Below are positions 36,685-48,775 of a stretch of 64,000 nucleotides of DNA, in pieces. Position numbers and translations under genes: made by a program. Each line of letters opens with the position of its first letter. Within the stretch, counting starts at the first letter, position 1. The DNA is from Hetaerina americana (lineage: Eukaryota > Arthropoda > Insecta > Odonata > Calopterygidae). The notes beneath the pieces were generated by a model that had not been told where the DNA came from, did not search any database, and saw nothing but the letters and a program-made list of their open reading frames with translations. The stretch spans positions 8,906,548 through 8,970,547 of the forward strand of contig JAKTNV010000003.1 of assembly GCA_022747635.1 (NCBI GenBank). Direction: 5' to 3'.

Positions 36685-37940
36685 CAATAAAATCTTCTGT
36701 ATTCCATGGTCTTGCAAGCCTGTTTCCATTCTAAGTATCATTACTATTTCCTTTCCGCAGTCTTAAATACTTGTTTGAGTTTTTTTCTGTATGTATTCTT
36801 CCACACTCATCCGTAGTTCAACTTATATCTTCCCTCACAATAATATCTGCATATTTTACGTACTCCTTCCTTTTTGCTGGTTTTTGTCTACTATGTCCCA
36901 TTTTGTAATTCTCCTTACCCCCCTTGTTCATTCGAATCTATAACACTTCATGGATACTTAATTTTAATCTGAGTTCGAATCTGCTTCCAGGAAAGAGTGA
37001 GACGTTCATGCTGATCCTAAATCTATGCATACCAATAATTTAGTTTATTTGATATCTGCCGCTGTCCCCAGACATTTTCCAAGTTACCCAATATTCATTA
37101 TGGTGTTTAAACGAATTTTTAATTATAATTAAGCTAATTCTCTTACAAAACTCTTGAGATTTCTCCCCGCGGTCATTTGTCTCTCCAAAACCGTAGTCTT
37201 CTGACTCAATTCCGTCTTAAAATTCTCCTACTACTACATTCAAATCCCTCTACCCTATATAGTGTTTTCTTGGAAGCATATTTGAAATAATTTTGCCTTA
37301 CTGTTCGTATAAAATATCTGTTTATGTTAGTGCTGCCTATTTATGTCCGATGGTCTGCATGTGACCCTGATTTTCCTTATGATTGCCCTTATTTCTTTCT
37401 CTTCTCATTGTTCTGCTCTTATCTCAAATAGTTCTACAAGGTTTGTATAAAAAGTATCGAATTGGCACCAGAAAACTATTTCCTATTCCCAAAAGTGAAA
37501 TCCTCCCTCAAAGGACAAAGCAATGGTATCCTAAGCAAGAAGCGTACCCTTTAGGACCTGCCGGAAAGAATGTCGACGCCTAAGGAATATACTTCGAAGA
37601 ATTTTGAGGTGTTTTAGGCATATCTGAAAAAAATCTTTTTTTCCGAAACTTTTCCCGATAATTCTTATAGAAACCATTATTATGTCGTTTATCCGTTCCT
37701 TGTTAATCATTCTACTTCCCATATTTCTATTCAATACTCTGGCCGCTCCACGTTGACTGTTATCCCCTCCTATGTATATTACAGGGTAATTATCGCTCCA
37801 ATAATCCAGGCCATCTTTCCAAGTTACTCGCATAGGCCTAACATGACTATATTTCCTCTCTCCACCTGTCCTTTAATAGTTTCAAATATCCTCGCCCTCG
37901 GCATCATCCTAACATTTCGAATCTATTCTAATGGTGCCTT

Positions 37941-40359
37941 ACCTCTTCTTACTCTTTCAGGCAGTAACATTTTATGGGCAAATATTTATGAAATATCTAA
38001 TAAAAGGCTGCTGGTAAACTATTTCTATATTGATCTGGAAAAATATTGATTAAATTGGAAACATATTCCTGGGATTATCAGATCCGGCGCGCTTAACATC
38101 GCCCTAACTCCTGCAAGCCTAACGAATGATTAAAAAGTATGTACGCCTATAAATAGCCATGTCTTATCGAGATAAAATGTTGGATCATGATCGATGAAAC
38201 TCCGTCGAGGATACGCTCGTGTCCAATAGGTTTCCTTGCTCTCAGGGGAAAATTACTGATGTAATGCAGTAAGTAAATGTGCTTGTAAATTAAAACAGAT
38301 TGCGAAGTTTGCTCATAATTGTTTTTATACTTCACTTGTCCGTTTATCCCTTGCTTTGATGAGAATACGTTTAATATATCACAGCGTAGATGCTAGAAAA
38401 AGTGAATTATTTCCGGTGGAAATAGATATTTTGGAAATTTTGGTAAAAGAATACGATGTAAATATACCACAAAATATTTAACTGATAAATTTCATATCGA
38501 ATATATTAGTTATAGTTACTGTTGCCGAAATTTACTTCTTTTTACAGAAATTAAGGTTTCTGAATTTCAATACCTTCGTCCCTGTGCATTTGTAATACTC
38601 ATGAATATTAGGTTATACTCTGTGCCTCTATTGTATGACCACAATCATCATTCTCTATAGTGAAAACTGTTCAGTCATCATAAGCCGTTACTAAATCCAT
38701 TATAAGATTTTATTAATATTTCCCAATAACAAGGAGAGTGCCAATAAGGATATTTCTGTAAGTAACCGAAAAGGCTGCATACTACCACGTGTGATATTGT
38801 TGGCGTCCTTTGTAAAATTAGTGCAAAAAAGCAGGAGAACAATCTGTGAAAACCGAATAACTAAGAAACTTGGCATAATGCCAGTATAGCTCTGGAAAAC
38901 CCTTGTTGCGCCGAGCAAAAGAAAAGGCACAATACTAGTATATGTTGAAATTCATGAAGATAAAAACGGATTTTACATTAGCAAAACTTTTCATTAAATA
39001 AGCACTGAAAATTTATTTTGGCATGGGATAGTTTATTAAAATAGAAATAAGTGGTTTTGTAAATTTCTACGAAAACGAAGTTTCAACACAAAGAGTCATC
39101 TTCATGCACAAAACAAAGTTTGGTCTTTTGCTTGAAGATAAACCTGTGACTTGAAACGTGCGTGGTTCAATAAAACTTTGCCTTTTAAGTTTAAGTAGTA
39201 TAACTTTAGAATATGAATCCAGCCAAAAACTTCAAATCTTACATTATATTAGTATTAGGTGTCATAATACTCAGTTTATTACTTAACCCACCAAATCAAA
39301 TGAATTTAATACGTGCTTGAGTGACAAAAAATTACTTAATGAAAAGAAAATCTGGCATCAAGAATGTTTGGAAAAAGTATGTTATAATGCAATTGCTTTC
39401 TGCGGGTTCAGTTACTTAATTCTTGACGAAGGTACCGTTGTTGACTTGGTTGATGGGCGTTGTTCTTGTTGTTGTTGCCTGTCATTTGTTGGCTGCAATA
39501 TCTGTGAGTACTTCTTCACTACCGCAATTACATTAGAAAATTATTTTTCAGGAGAAATTTTTTATAGTGATTTACAGAAATAATGATACTTAATTTAGTG
39601 TATTACAACCCATGAAAAGGTGAAAGGCAAATGCTGTATGTATGATGTAGATAAGAATGAGTGATAAGGGTTTTTTGGGTAAGGATTTTAAATGCATTGG
39701 TGTCTTGATAACATTGCGTTAATAAACAATCATTTGATATTAATCAAAAAACACTATAAAATCGGTCATAAGGTTACATGCAATCATGTGACGCTCGCAC
39801 ACGGTTGATTTTATTTTCATTTTCCATTGTTGAAGCAGCCATCTCTTGTCGTCGCCAAATTTTTCCCTTAATAGCATCAAAGAAATCTTATCTCCAAACT
39901 CCATCCTATTGGCGTCATGCCTTTAGAATCAACTTCAACATTTCTCTCTATAAGAAGCTTATTTATGAGTTCGGGATTGCTGTTTGATGTGTTTTTTTAG
40001 TCAGGGTTGAACGAGATGCACCAATTCAACTTCAGGCATTCTTTGTGTTGTACATCACCTCCTTTGAATCTGGTTTGGAAAAATGCAACCTCCATTCTTA
40101 GAATTTTTCCCACTCATAGGCGTTGCAACTGGTGCGATAATATGCAAATTAGTTTTTCGTCTTGAGATCAGTCCTTTACTATTACCAAAACTTACTTATC
40201 AACCCCTCTCCAATGACCTCCCTTTCATCTTTTCCCCTTTGGTTTCTTGGTTGATGTCATCGGGAGTTGACACGCTCATAGTAGTGAAGACCTTTCCAAT
40301 GCGCGCATTTTTGTCTCCCCCCCTCCCCTCCGAAGACCTTCAAATATCCGCTAAATAGT
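37941..40359. other. No gene recognised
   Basis: AT-rich DNA. The part adjoining 37940 may be the unrecognised 5' UTR of the minus-strand family A copy. No credible coding frame and no repeats noted. Confidence 0.5.
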
Positions 40360-41640
40360 TCGTCGAATCGCCGCCCGGCGATATGGGAGGAGCCACGGTC
40401 GTCGCCGTCTCTCTCTCTCTATATATATACTGGGGAGCGGCACAGGGAAGGGTGTGGGAGGGGCGAGGGAGGGAATCGCTCGGAGGAAAGGGGCGGAGCG
40501 GGGGAGGAAGGGGTCCGGTTGGGGCATGGAGAACGGGAGAGGCTGTGGGAGCCGAGAGGGGGAGGGAAGCATTTCCTCTGTTCCGAAGGGCGCCGCCGCG
40601 GTACCGAGGGTAGTAGGGTAGTGTGGCGAGGTAGTGGAGGGGGGAGTAGGGGAGGGCGGGGAGGAAGTGTGGAGGGGCGGGAAGGAGGGAGGGAGAGAGA
40701 GAGAGAGAAAGAGAGAGGATGAGGGAGGAGGAGTACGTGTACAGTGAGGTCCCGAACCGCGGGAGGTGCGGCAGACGGATCGGCGAGGAGGGAGTTCGAG
40801 AGAGAGGGTAAAAGAGAGGAGGGAGTGTTGGAAAGAGGGAAAGGGGGGCGTGTAGCAAGGGAGGAGGAGGGTGGCGTGTGTGTGAGGGAGAGGGTTGAGA
40901 GGCAGTGTTGTGTGTTGGTGGTGGTAGCGGCGTTGGCGGTGGTGGCGGCGGTGGAGGCGTGTGCTGGCGCATTCGACAGGGTCTCTCGCCGGCCTCGTCC
41001 TGTTCTCTCTCTCTTTCGCCCTCTCTCTCTTGGGTGCATCGTCTGTTCGACCGGATTCGCCCCTCGTGTTTTTCAAACCATCCTCCTCCCGTTTCCCTCC
41101 TCCTCCACCCACCCCAACCCCCTTACGTCCCCCCGCCCCCCCATGCTCCCCCCCTTCCCCCACCGTCGCTCAACCTGTGTGCTTCGAAGTCCCCATTCGT
41201 CTCCGCGAGTGTGCTCCGATACACACACACAAACGTATTCGATCACACACACACACACACACACGTTAATCTCTCACACGGCAGTCAGGCAAAACCGATC
41301 ACGCGAAGGAAACCCCCCTCATATCGCACTCATCTGGTGTTCCCCGTTGTTTTCCGTTTTCAATTATTTCTGGAGAGAAAACACATCAACACACTCGGAC
41401 TGTATTATGCGATGGCCGTAATAAAAATGAGCCCGGACGGACGCCACAATGGCTGAGAGATTCCCTACATGACTCTGCATCACGTCTTGATTTACGCTCT
41501 TTCACCTCCCTTGGCGTTTTTCCATTGACACGCTTCTCAATAGTCGTTCCTTTGGCGGGGATCAGGCCCCGTGTCGGCTCCTCGTGGCGTGCCCCCACGA
41601 CTGGCCGCCGACGAAAGAGAACCGAAATCGCTCCGACCAA
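40360..41640. promoter_or_regulatory. CpG- and GC-rich island with strand-composition switch
   Basis: An abrupt change from AT-rich DNA at about 40360 to GC-rich, CpG-containing sequence. From about 40434 to 40940 the plus strand is G/A-rich, with many runs of three or more G (40434-40475 alone has at least six), plus a GA run at 40692-40717; from about 40975 to 41200 it is C/T-rich, followed by a (CA)n tract at 41221-41264. Several frames over 200 codons exist on both strands but are low-complexity, overlap each other and mostly start at non-ATG codons, so I treat them as by-products of composition. The island is most simply the promoter/5' region of a gene, possibly the one with the exon at 43687-44771. 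Confidence 0.5.
40405..40445 (+). promoter_or_regulatory. Candidate TATA-type core promoter
   Basis: A (CT)n run (GAGA-type element on the other strand) leads into TATATATATA at about 40420-40430, directly followed by G-rich sequence at the left edge of the CpG island. The arrangement suits a plus-strand core promoter with initiation around 40450-40460. It could equally be a small microsatellite. Confidence 0.25.
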
Positions 41641-43686
41641 GCTCCGCTGGCCCTTGGACTTGTTGGGGGCTCTTTTTATATACTCGGACCTCGAAAAGAG
41701 TCCAACGTAGGAGGTCTTTTTCGGCGTATGCTTGTCATTCTATATCTCTCCTCCATCTCGACTCTCCTTTTTCTCAGATCCTCCCGCCAGCCACGATCCC
41801 TCACAGCGATCGTAAACAAGTCAAGCCGGTGTGTTGCGAACGGATAAGACGGAAACACATATAGAGTTTATATATACGTATATGAAGTCATATGTTGGTC
41901 TTTCCATATATCTCTCTGTAGTCACCATTCTCTACCCCTATGCGTCACGTTTTCTCGCCAGGGTACATTATAAGGAAGAGACATGAGGGATATACAAAGG
42001 GAAGGTGTGTGGAAACGGAGTGTTTTTTGGATCGTGCGTGGAGGGATTGAAATATTTTACCTTTCACCCAAGTTCAACAACGTTCCCTGAGTGATCATCT
42101 GTTTAAAACAACATTTCCCAGTTGCCAAAGTGTAATTCTTCTGGCTCTATCTAGCATAAGCAACATTTTTTGTCTAAAATCCCCATTAGCACCCTCAAAT
42201 TCCCTCCCTTCCGGCGACTACCGCTCTATCTCTTCCCCCCTCTCTCTCTCTCACGAGTAAATCACTCTCAGTATCTCCGCGGGTGTGAAACCTTACGTGT
42301 GTCTCTGATCGTTTGCAAGTGTTTAGTCATCTGAACTTTAATAAAAAAACTCTCGACTCGGTATGTTGTACTAATGTCTTCCAAAGATACAGTCGTATCC
42401 CTTCAGTGTGCTCCCGTAGTGTATGTGTGTGTGTTTTATGTGCAGTGGTCTTGTGAGTGATTATATCGTATATTTCATATATGCGTATTGACACCTGTCG
42501 AGAGAGTTGGACGGAAATATCGCTTGTCAATTGACGGTGGCAAGGGAATAAGTTAATACACTCGCACGTTTCCACGAGCACGGTGAGAGGTGTTTCTCTT
42601 CCCCGTGAAGCTCCTGCCATGAAGCACGGCGGGGAAGGAAGGGCCGGGAGTTGGTGGCGGTGAATAAACGGGGAAGACCCCCCGCACGGGCCGCGTGTTG
42701 CTGCGTCGATCCCTCGTTAAATCCCTCGCTCGAGAGTGTTTGTGAGAGAAGAATCTGGGTATGGGCCCCGCCCAGTGTGAACTTGCGGGCGTCCACCTGT
42801 GTTCTGTCAGCCCCTCTGCGTCCCAGCAATGTGCTCCAGACGATTAAGAGCGGAGGAGGGCAAGTTTAACCAGGACGTCACCGACAGGACTCCTTTAACT
42901 CCGTCTGTCGTGGCCGCTCCTTTACCTTCCCCAAATACTTGCCCAAAAATTTCTTCCGGGGTCGTTAAACTCGCCTCCTTTTACACTATTTAAATATCTC
43001 TCTTTCTCTTTATCTCATTGTTTTTACTCCTCCGTATCATCTGGCTCCTTCTACGTGCCCTGCAACACTCTCATTCACCATATTCTTCATTTATGGCCAA
43101 GATCGCGAGATGCGTGACATCTCGCGAATAAATTTTAACAAACCACCAACCCAGGATATTTACTTAGCCCTGCTCTTTATCGGCACCAATCCCATGGGAT
43201 GAAGTAGGAGTCGATCTTTCCGCATGTCTTCGGGAAAAAGGTTATGTGTCGCAGTTCATCCAGCGTGAATTCCCCCAGGGTACTAAAAGGAATCACGATC
43301 CTTCATTGGCATTGAGTGTTCACCATGCCGTCCTGATCCGCAGTACATGGACATGGTACTTAAGTGAATTCCTTGGAAAAGACCAAATAAAAGGATTCCA
43401 AGTTGACCGTTCCTCTACTTTATGCTGCGCCACTCGCCGAAAACCTTCCCATGAGATAACGAAGCGATAACTTCAGCGTTGCCTCGGCCGGGCGACCCTC
43501 TGCCCGGAGACCAAAACAACGCGCGAACCAAAACGGAATTAAAGGCGGCGGCTAGAGAGCAGGAGGGACGCACGTCGACGAGGGGGGTGAAGGGCGACGT
43601 CCTCGGTCGTCGGTAGCGCGTCGGATGCTGGTAGGGAGCGAGTGCTGGCCGCGAAGCCAGGGATTCCGTCACAGGTGCGACGCTAG
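41641..43686. other. Mixed GC stretch, possible 5' UTR or intron
   Basis: Moderate GC with a TC run at about 42236-42252 and a GC-rich sub-block at about 42600-42860. Short frames on both strands are not protein-like. A GT donor-like CACAG/GTGCGA occurs near 43672-43680. If the gene inferred at 43687 starts in the island at 40360, this is its 5' UTR and/or first intron. Confidence 0.35.
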
Positions 43687-44771
43687 GGCGTCCAAGTGGG
43701 GGGCGCGGGGAGCCATTGCGTCGTCCCTTGCGGGGGCGGCGGGCCTGGGGGGGCGGAGGAGGGCCGGAGGCGGGCCAAGGGCAAGAAGAGGGGCGGCGGC
43801 GGCGGCGCGGGAGGAGGCAAGAAGAAGAGGGGCGGCAAGCACAAGCGCAACAGGGGGGGATCGGGGGCATCGGGCGGCGGAGAACAGCTGTCCGTGCTGA
43901 TAGAGGAGTCACTGTCGGCTGGCGGCACGACCAGGGCGGAGGAGGAGGGCGTCGAGGCCCTTGCTGATCGGGAGCTTTTGGTGCTGCAAGCGGCAGGCGA
44001 AGGCAACACAACCACTTCCGCCGCCCCCACCATCTGCAGGAGGAGATTCGAAGTGAGAGAGGGATCCAACGGGGATGTGGCGAGAGAAGATACGCCACCC
44101 TCATCACCGCCGACCGGGTTAGACACCGCTCACCGCCGGAGCGACGCCGCCGTCGCCACTTCTTCCGCCGAGGAAGCTCGCGAAGACCGCGGGGAGGAAG
44201 AGGAAGATTCGGCGTCTGCGACCACCGCACACTTCGCGGGCTTCGAGGTGACGGCAGGTTCGCCTGATTCGTCCACCACGGAGGGTCCACGCGCCAAAGG
44301 ATCCGGGGGCAAGGGAGAGGAAGGAGGAGGCGTAGGCGGGAGCTATAAGGGCTTCTGCGAGTCGGGCGGAGGAGGAGGAGGGAGTATTGCTGACTGTAGG
44401 AGGGTTAGCGAAGCCACGCTGGTTCCATTAGAAGAGCTGGAGGAGGAGGAGGGGAGCGAGGGAGAGGAGGAGACGGAGAAGGAAGTGGAGGAGGAAGAGG
44501 AGGAGGAGACGTGCTCGCCTTTACCGGCGCTCCGATTTGCCGCCTCCTTGGCCAGGAGGCGGATACCACCAGCGACGGTGGAGGACGTAGAGGAGGAAGA
44601 GGAGGAGGAGGAGGAGGAGACGGCCAAGTCACCGCTGGCGAGGTTTACCGCGGGAACTGCGGGGATAGGCGCGGTTGCTGCCATGCAGGCGGAGCAGGGG
44701 AGCATCGGAGCCCTGCAGCGCTACCACAACAGATACCTGCGCAACAGAAGGCACACCCTCGCTAACGTTCG
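43687..44771 (+). CDS. Candidate coding exon, acidic/glycine-rich protein of unknown function
   Basis: Open for 363 codons between TAG at 43684 and TGA at 44773, in strongly GC-rich DNA. It has no ATG until about 44683, and the reading starts directly after a CTAG that could be a splice acceptor, so an internal exon is more likely than a complete gene. Layout: a Gly/Lys/Arg-rich segment (about 43740-43860), a Ser/Thr/Ala/Glu-rich middle, two long acidic runs (about 44430-44510 and 44580-44625), then a conserved-looking basic end RYHNRYLRNRRHTLANVR. The stop coincides with CG/GTGAGA, a strong splice donor (exon end 44771), so the protein probably continues in an exon outside the window. The C-terminal RNRRHTL resembles a basophilic kinase/14-3-3 site, an inference only. 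I do not recognise the family. A long opposite-strand frame is a shadow of the composition. Confidence 0.4.
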
Positions 44772-44775
44772 GTGA

Positions 44776-47700
44776 GAGACTTTCCCTCCTGACGGAATGG
44801 ACGATTTTTGTTTTGAGTGTAGAGTTTGATGGCTCCATTTTCCAGGCTACCTTGTACCTTTTTGACAAACTTTGAGGAATTTCCTTCCCACGACTGTTTT
44901 AAGCCTTAAGAGGGTCTTCTGAATCCGTCGAATTGCATCATTTTCTTTCGCGGTTCTCCTCTCACCGAGAAGATACGCATGCACGTGTTACTAATTACTT
45001 CTTATAATCCATGCGATTAATATCCGGGGCACGTTATCTTGACGTTTTAGTGACCGCGGCCGTTTTTCAATTTGCCCTCCAGGATCTTCAGGAAAACCAA
45101 TTATTTAAATAGGAATATAAGGAGTGATGTGTTGTATGTTGTTTTATAATTTTTCGATTGAATTAGATTATGTGGAAGAAATTGGTGATGCTTTTCAAGA
45201 AGTTCTCTCAAGTTTCCCACCGGGTCAGGTTGGCGTATGGTATTCAACCAGCGTATGCCCGGCGTATGGTATTCAACTTCATGAATACAATGCGCCGGGA
45301 AAACCTAAGATCCTTCATTGGTGATGCTTATTTGCCGCTAATTGGGGGAAATTTCAACTCGGTGCGATTCCGCTAGAATTTGTTATGTTTAGTCATCCTT
45401 TCGAATGTCACATGTCTCTCAATTATTTAAGTGCGGATGATTTTATGAAGTTTCATTTTTGTGGAATTTTAGTTGTTTTTTTAAATAGATAATATTTAAA
45501 CTTAAATTCTCTTGTAAATTAATGAGCTTTTGATTTAATCGTGTTCTAAAAATGTCGTTCGCCGTAAAACTTAGGATAGACTAAAATATTTACAAATATA
45601 CCGTGTAACTTGAGACAGGTTAACTCTCCTGCCAAATTACAGACAAAATGTCTTTATGTTCGTGAATTTACCCTTTTTATTAACTTAACGTAGAAGACTT
45701 TTAAGTTGCCTTGTCCGATTTTAGTGAAATGAAAATAAATTCATTTCCATTCTCTTGATTGAGTCATATGGAAGATTCATTTGCAGTAAGCGTAGCATAG
45801 TGTCAGGCATAAAATTTTCAGAGGGCTCTGTGATCTCGAGGAGTGTTTAATGAGTCGGGAATTCCGCTATCGCTCCAGCGGCTAGCAGAGCGCTCACTCA
45901 TAAACGGCGTCACATGCGACGAAGGAGTTTCACTCCAAATTTTCCTCTTATGCTCTACTCTCAGCATTGTCCGTTCCCAAACAAAAAATGCTCTTAGTGT
46001 CGAATTCAATTTTACCTGCTTCCTCTTGCTCCAAAACTCGTATTTGTAGTGAACTGAATTAGCAATGAAACGACTTAAGCGTATAGTGGGAAGTGAAGCG
46101 TAAAGTTAAAGCTCATTTTTCTCACAGCCGTGGCAGTGGGGTGGGTAGCGTTTATGTACCATGTCCTATTAAAACGGGCATGGTATTGTTCGTTAGCTCA
46201 CTAGTGGAACGCTGAAAGGATTAAATGCTCTTTTCTCAAAATTATTAAGCTTCTTCTTGAGCAAGCGGCGGCGTAGGAGACATAGCATAGCGTCAGTTAA
46301 GGAGGACGCTTCAAGACAAATGCGTCTCGTGACTTGACAAGTATAGCCTTAATCGAGTTTATTTAGTGACTGGCGGATTATCGATGATCACAGTTGACAT
46401 TTGCATGCACTGGCCAATGGCTGGTGTTGAAATGAAGTTCCGCCTTATGGCCTTCTTGCTCGTTTTAAAGATAGCTATTGATGGATGCAGTCCAGATAAA
46501 TTCATTGCCAATACCAAATGTTAACGCCCTTTCCTGGCATTTTTTATGTAGGTCTGGTCTTATTGGTTGTAATCTCAGCCTCATCAATAATGCTATAAGT
46601 TAATGACTGAATGTAAGATTGTTGGTACAAATCCGAGGTGTTCGGATTAATCCGTTTAATGAAAGAAGAGATACTGCTATAAATTCTCACGTTTTTTGCA
46701 TGATGTGACCGTACCTGATACAAGGAATTATTAGACATATATTGGATATTTTGAATGGAAAATAATTAGGAAGAAACAAAAGGAAAGGGTATTTTTCTGG
46801 GATGCACTTCCTCGGTGGTTATTCTACACTTAATGTCGAATATAGGAAGCAATAGTAGTTCATTCGAGGAATTGAGATGTCATTCTCGGCTTGACGGTGG
46901 AAATACAGGATCCTGTATATGTTCCAAGATTATGAATAAGACTTAATAATAAGGGGCAACCGGTTTTAAAATTCGAGGAGGTGCTCATATAGTATTTCAT
47001 TTTTTACTCTTTTGGAAGAAAAGGCATTATTTAAATTTTAACTGGAAATCAAAAGAGCTTTCATGGCCAGAAATATCCCCGTATGTATGCCGTGATTTTT
47101 TCCCAATTGAGTCAAATCAAACCTCGATGTAATCGTATATATCCTGCACCTCAAATGAAATCGTTTCTCGCTTGCCTTTTTTTACGGGCATACGACGGCC
47201 GATAGGCTTTCCTTGAATGTTTTTCGACGACCTTGTCATCCCGTCATTTCTGTGGCCTTCTGAGCATTTTGCTGAATCACAAAGTGAGTATTCAACTCCT
47301 CATTGGAACAAACTCGTGCGTTGTTCTTACATTTAATGGGAGAAGATGAAATATTGCTATTGAAATTTAATGACCCGAGTCTTAAAGTCAAATTATCCCT
47401 CTGCAAGTTGACTATGTTGAAAAAATATCTGCGACAACAAAGGCAGACTTTATAAAATGACGGTCTGCGTACTTATGTATGAATAATCTGGTTAAAGTCA
47501 TTATGAATTGTTTATTGGTCATTTCTTACTAGTACCATTTTTCGCATAAATAACTCATTTGAAAAGTACTAATGATTCGAAAGACAAATATTTCTGCGTG
47601 CCACAGTTCACTTCGCAGAAAGTAGCATATGTAAACCAGACACAGTTTTTGCTGCATCCTCATCCACTTAGACCCCTCTTGAAGTATTCAACTGTCGAAA

Positions 47701-48775
47701 TTTATTATTTTTCGATGGTGATTTTATTTATCGTGATTTGAATCATCAGCAGTTCACAATGCACTATTCGGTCGAATTTCATAAGTTGGAGTTTTCACCA
47801 TTGTGATAAAATATACGTTTGTAGAGGGTTATTTTTAATATAGCGTTGCAACATTCAATCGTCTCTTTTTTATCAATTTTTTTCACACAATGATCTCAAA
47901 AACACGTACTGGATATGCCACGTCGGTTCAGCTTTCCGCATGAGTAACTCAATTCGCATGAAAGGAACAAACGCATCCCAGAAATTCAAAAATCTCTTTC
48001 AATATCGAAGTAAAAGCTTCCCTCGCGATGCCTACCGCGATTCACCCCTCCCACAAGGTTACTTTACGTTCCCTCTCCAGGACCGCAGGAAGGCCCCTCG
48101 ACGGCATTTTTGCCGTTCCGAGACGCATTTTCGAGGCTGGGGTGAGGGCGATGGAGAGAAGGGAGGGGAAGAAATACAAAAGAAAGAAATCACAGCACCC
48201 CTGCGACACTGCCGTTGCCCTGAACTCTGCGGAGGCCTGGTGCGCCGAGCAGGGGCGGAAGGGCCGACTCAAGCGCGGGGGGTGAGAGGATGGGGCAAAT
48301 GGCCTTAGCAATAAAAACGCTTCGGCTAGCGTCTCCAAATGGAATGGGGAGAGCAGGGCAAAATTCGACGGCGGGATGTTTATAATGGTTGGTATTCCGA
48401 GGCTTTTGGCGACAAAAGGGAAATATATTTGGGCTTTGCAAATCTGTATGTCAAATAGCGCCAGGAGTGGAAATTTTGCGCAATGTGAACCACTTAATGG
48501 TTGCTTTAAGCAAGGACTCCCCTGTCACTGCTTTTCTTTTGGTAATATTTTCATCACCATTTTTACTCAAATAAACGTTTTACTGCAGTAAAAAGTTGCG
48601 GCATGCGGGGGAAAGGAGCTTGCTACATGATGCGTATATTTGGTATCAATTTCTCTTATTTTCGGTCTTAGTGTCATTATTCATCAAATATTAATGCGAA
48701 AGTAATCAAACGAACATTCTTGTCAATTGCTACGATTATCCAAACGATGTGAACCCCATCGATAATGCTGTAATA
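44776..48775. other. No gene recognised; GC block at about 47990-48340
   Basis: If the exon above is real this is its downstream intron. Mostly AT-rich, with a CpG-richer block at about 47990-48340 that is open on both strands but not protein-like. No transposon homology recognised. Confidence 0.5.
45232..45277. repeat. 29-bp tandem duplication
   Basis: GGCGTATGGTATTCAAC occurs at 45232-45248 and 45261-45277, giving a 29-bp period. Small local duplication in otherwise unique sequence. Confidence 0.85.

Larger units (their letters stand above)
34790..37940 (-). mobile_element. Family A LINE, near full-length decayed copy
   Basis: Minus-strand copy of about 3.1 kb. Endonuclease: RNVRMMPRARIFETI (about 37912-37868), then MRVTWKDGLDYWSDNYPVIY and IGGDNSQRGAARVLNRNMGS (37833-37715). 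RT fingers: KSLGTDIIPANMLKD (about 36230-36185) and MMDNNASEYLGKHQFDLRKS (about 35965-35905). Palm: LRQKCSIPLVILMNYWEVI and a GVKVGVGLLKSD block (about 35690-35590) corresponding to RQGCPLSPLLFNLYAEEM, with the FADD site destroyed. C-terminus: IEGRMLKILDRGKKRIENLD (about 35035-34975). Tail: GGTCCATCCAAAAACTGCCC (about 34840-34820), the family's 3' motif. The coding part from EN to tail is all represented, but saturated with stops; it is the oldest-looking copy. Confidence 0.8.

Noticed and set aside
40340..41456. Several ORFs of 180-270 codons on both strands
   Set aside because: Low complexity, mutually overlapping on opposite strands, mostly non-ATG starts; explained by purine/pyrimidine-biased GC-rich DNA.
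43415..44290. 291-codon minus-strand ORF
   Set aside because: Pro/Arg/Ser-rich shadow of the GC-rich plus-strand frame; it lacks protein-like segments and the plus-strand frame has a splice donor and better composition.
47940..48338. ORFs of about 85-122 codons on both strands
   Set aside because: Overlapping frames in a short GC-rich block; no homology and no splice or start context.
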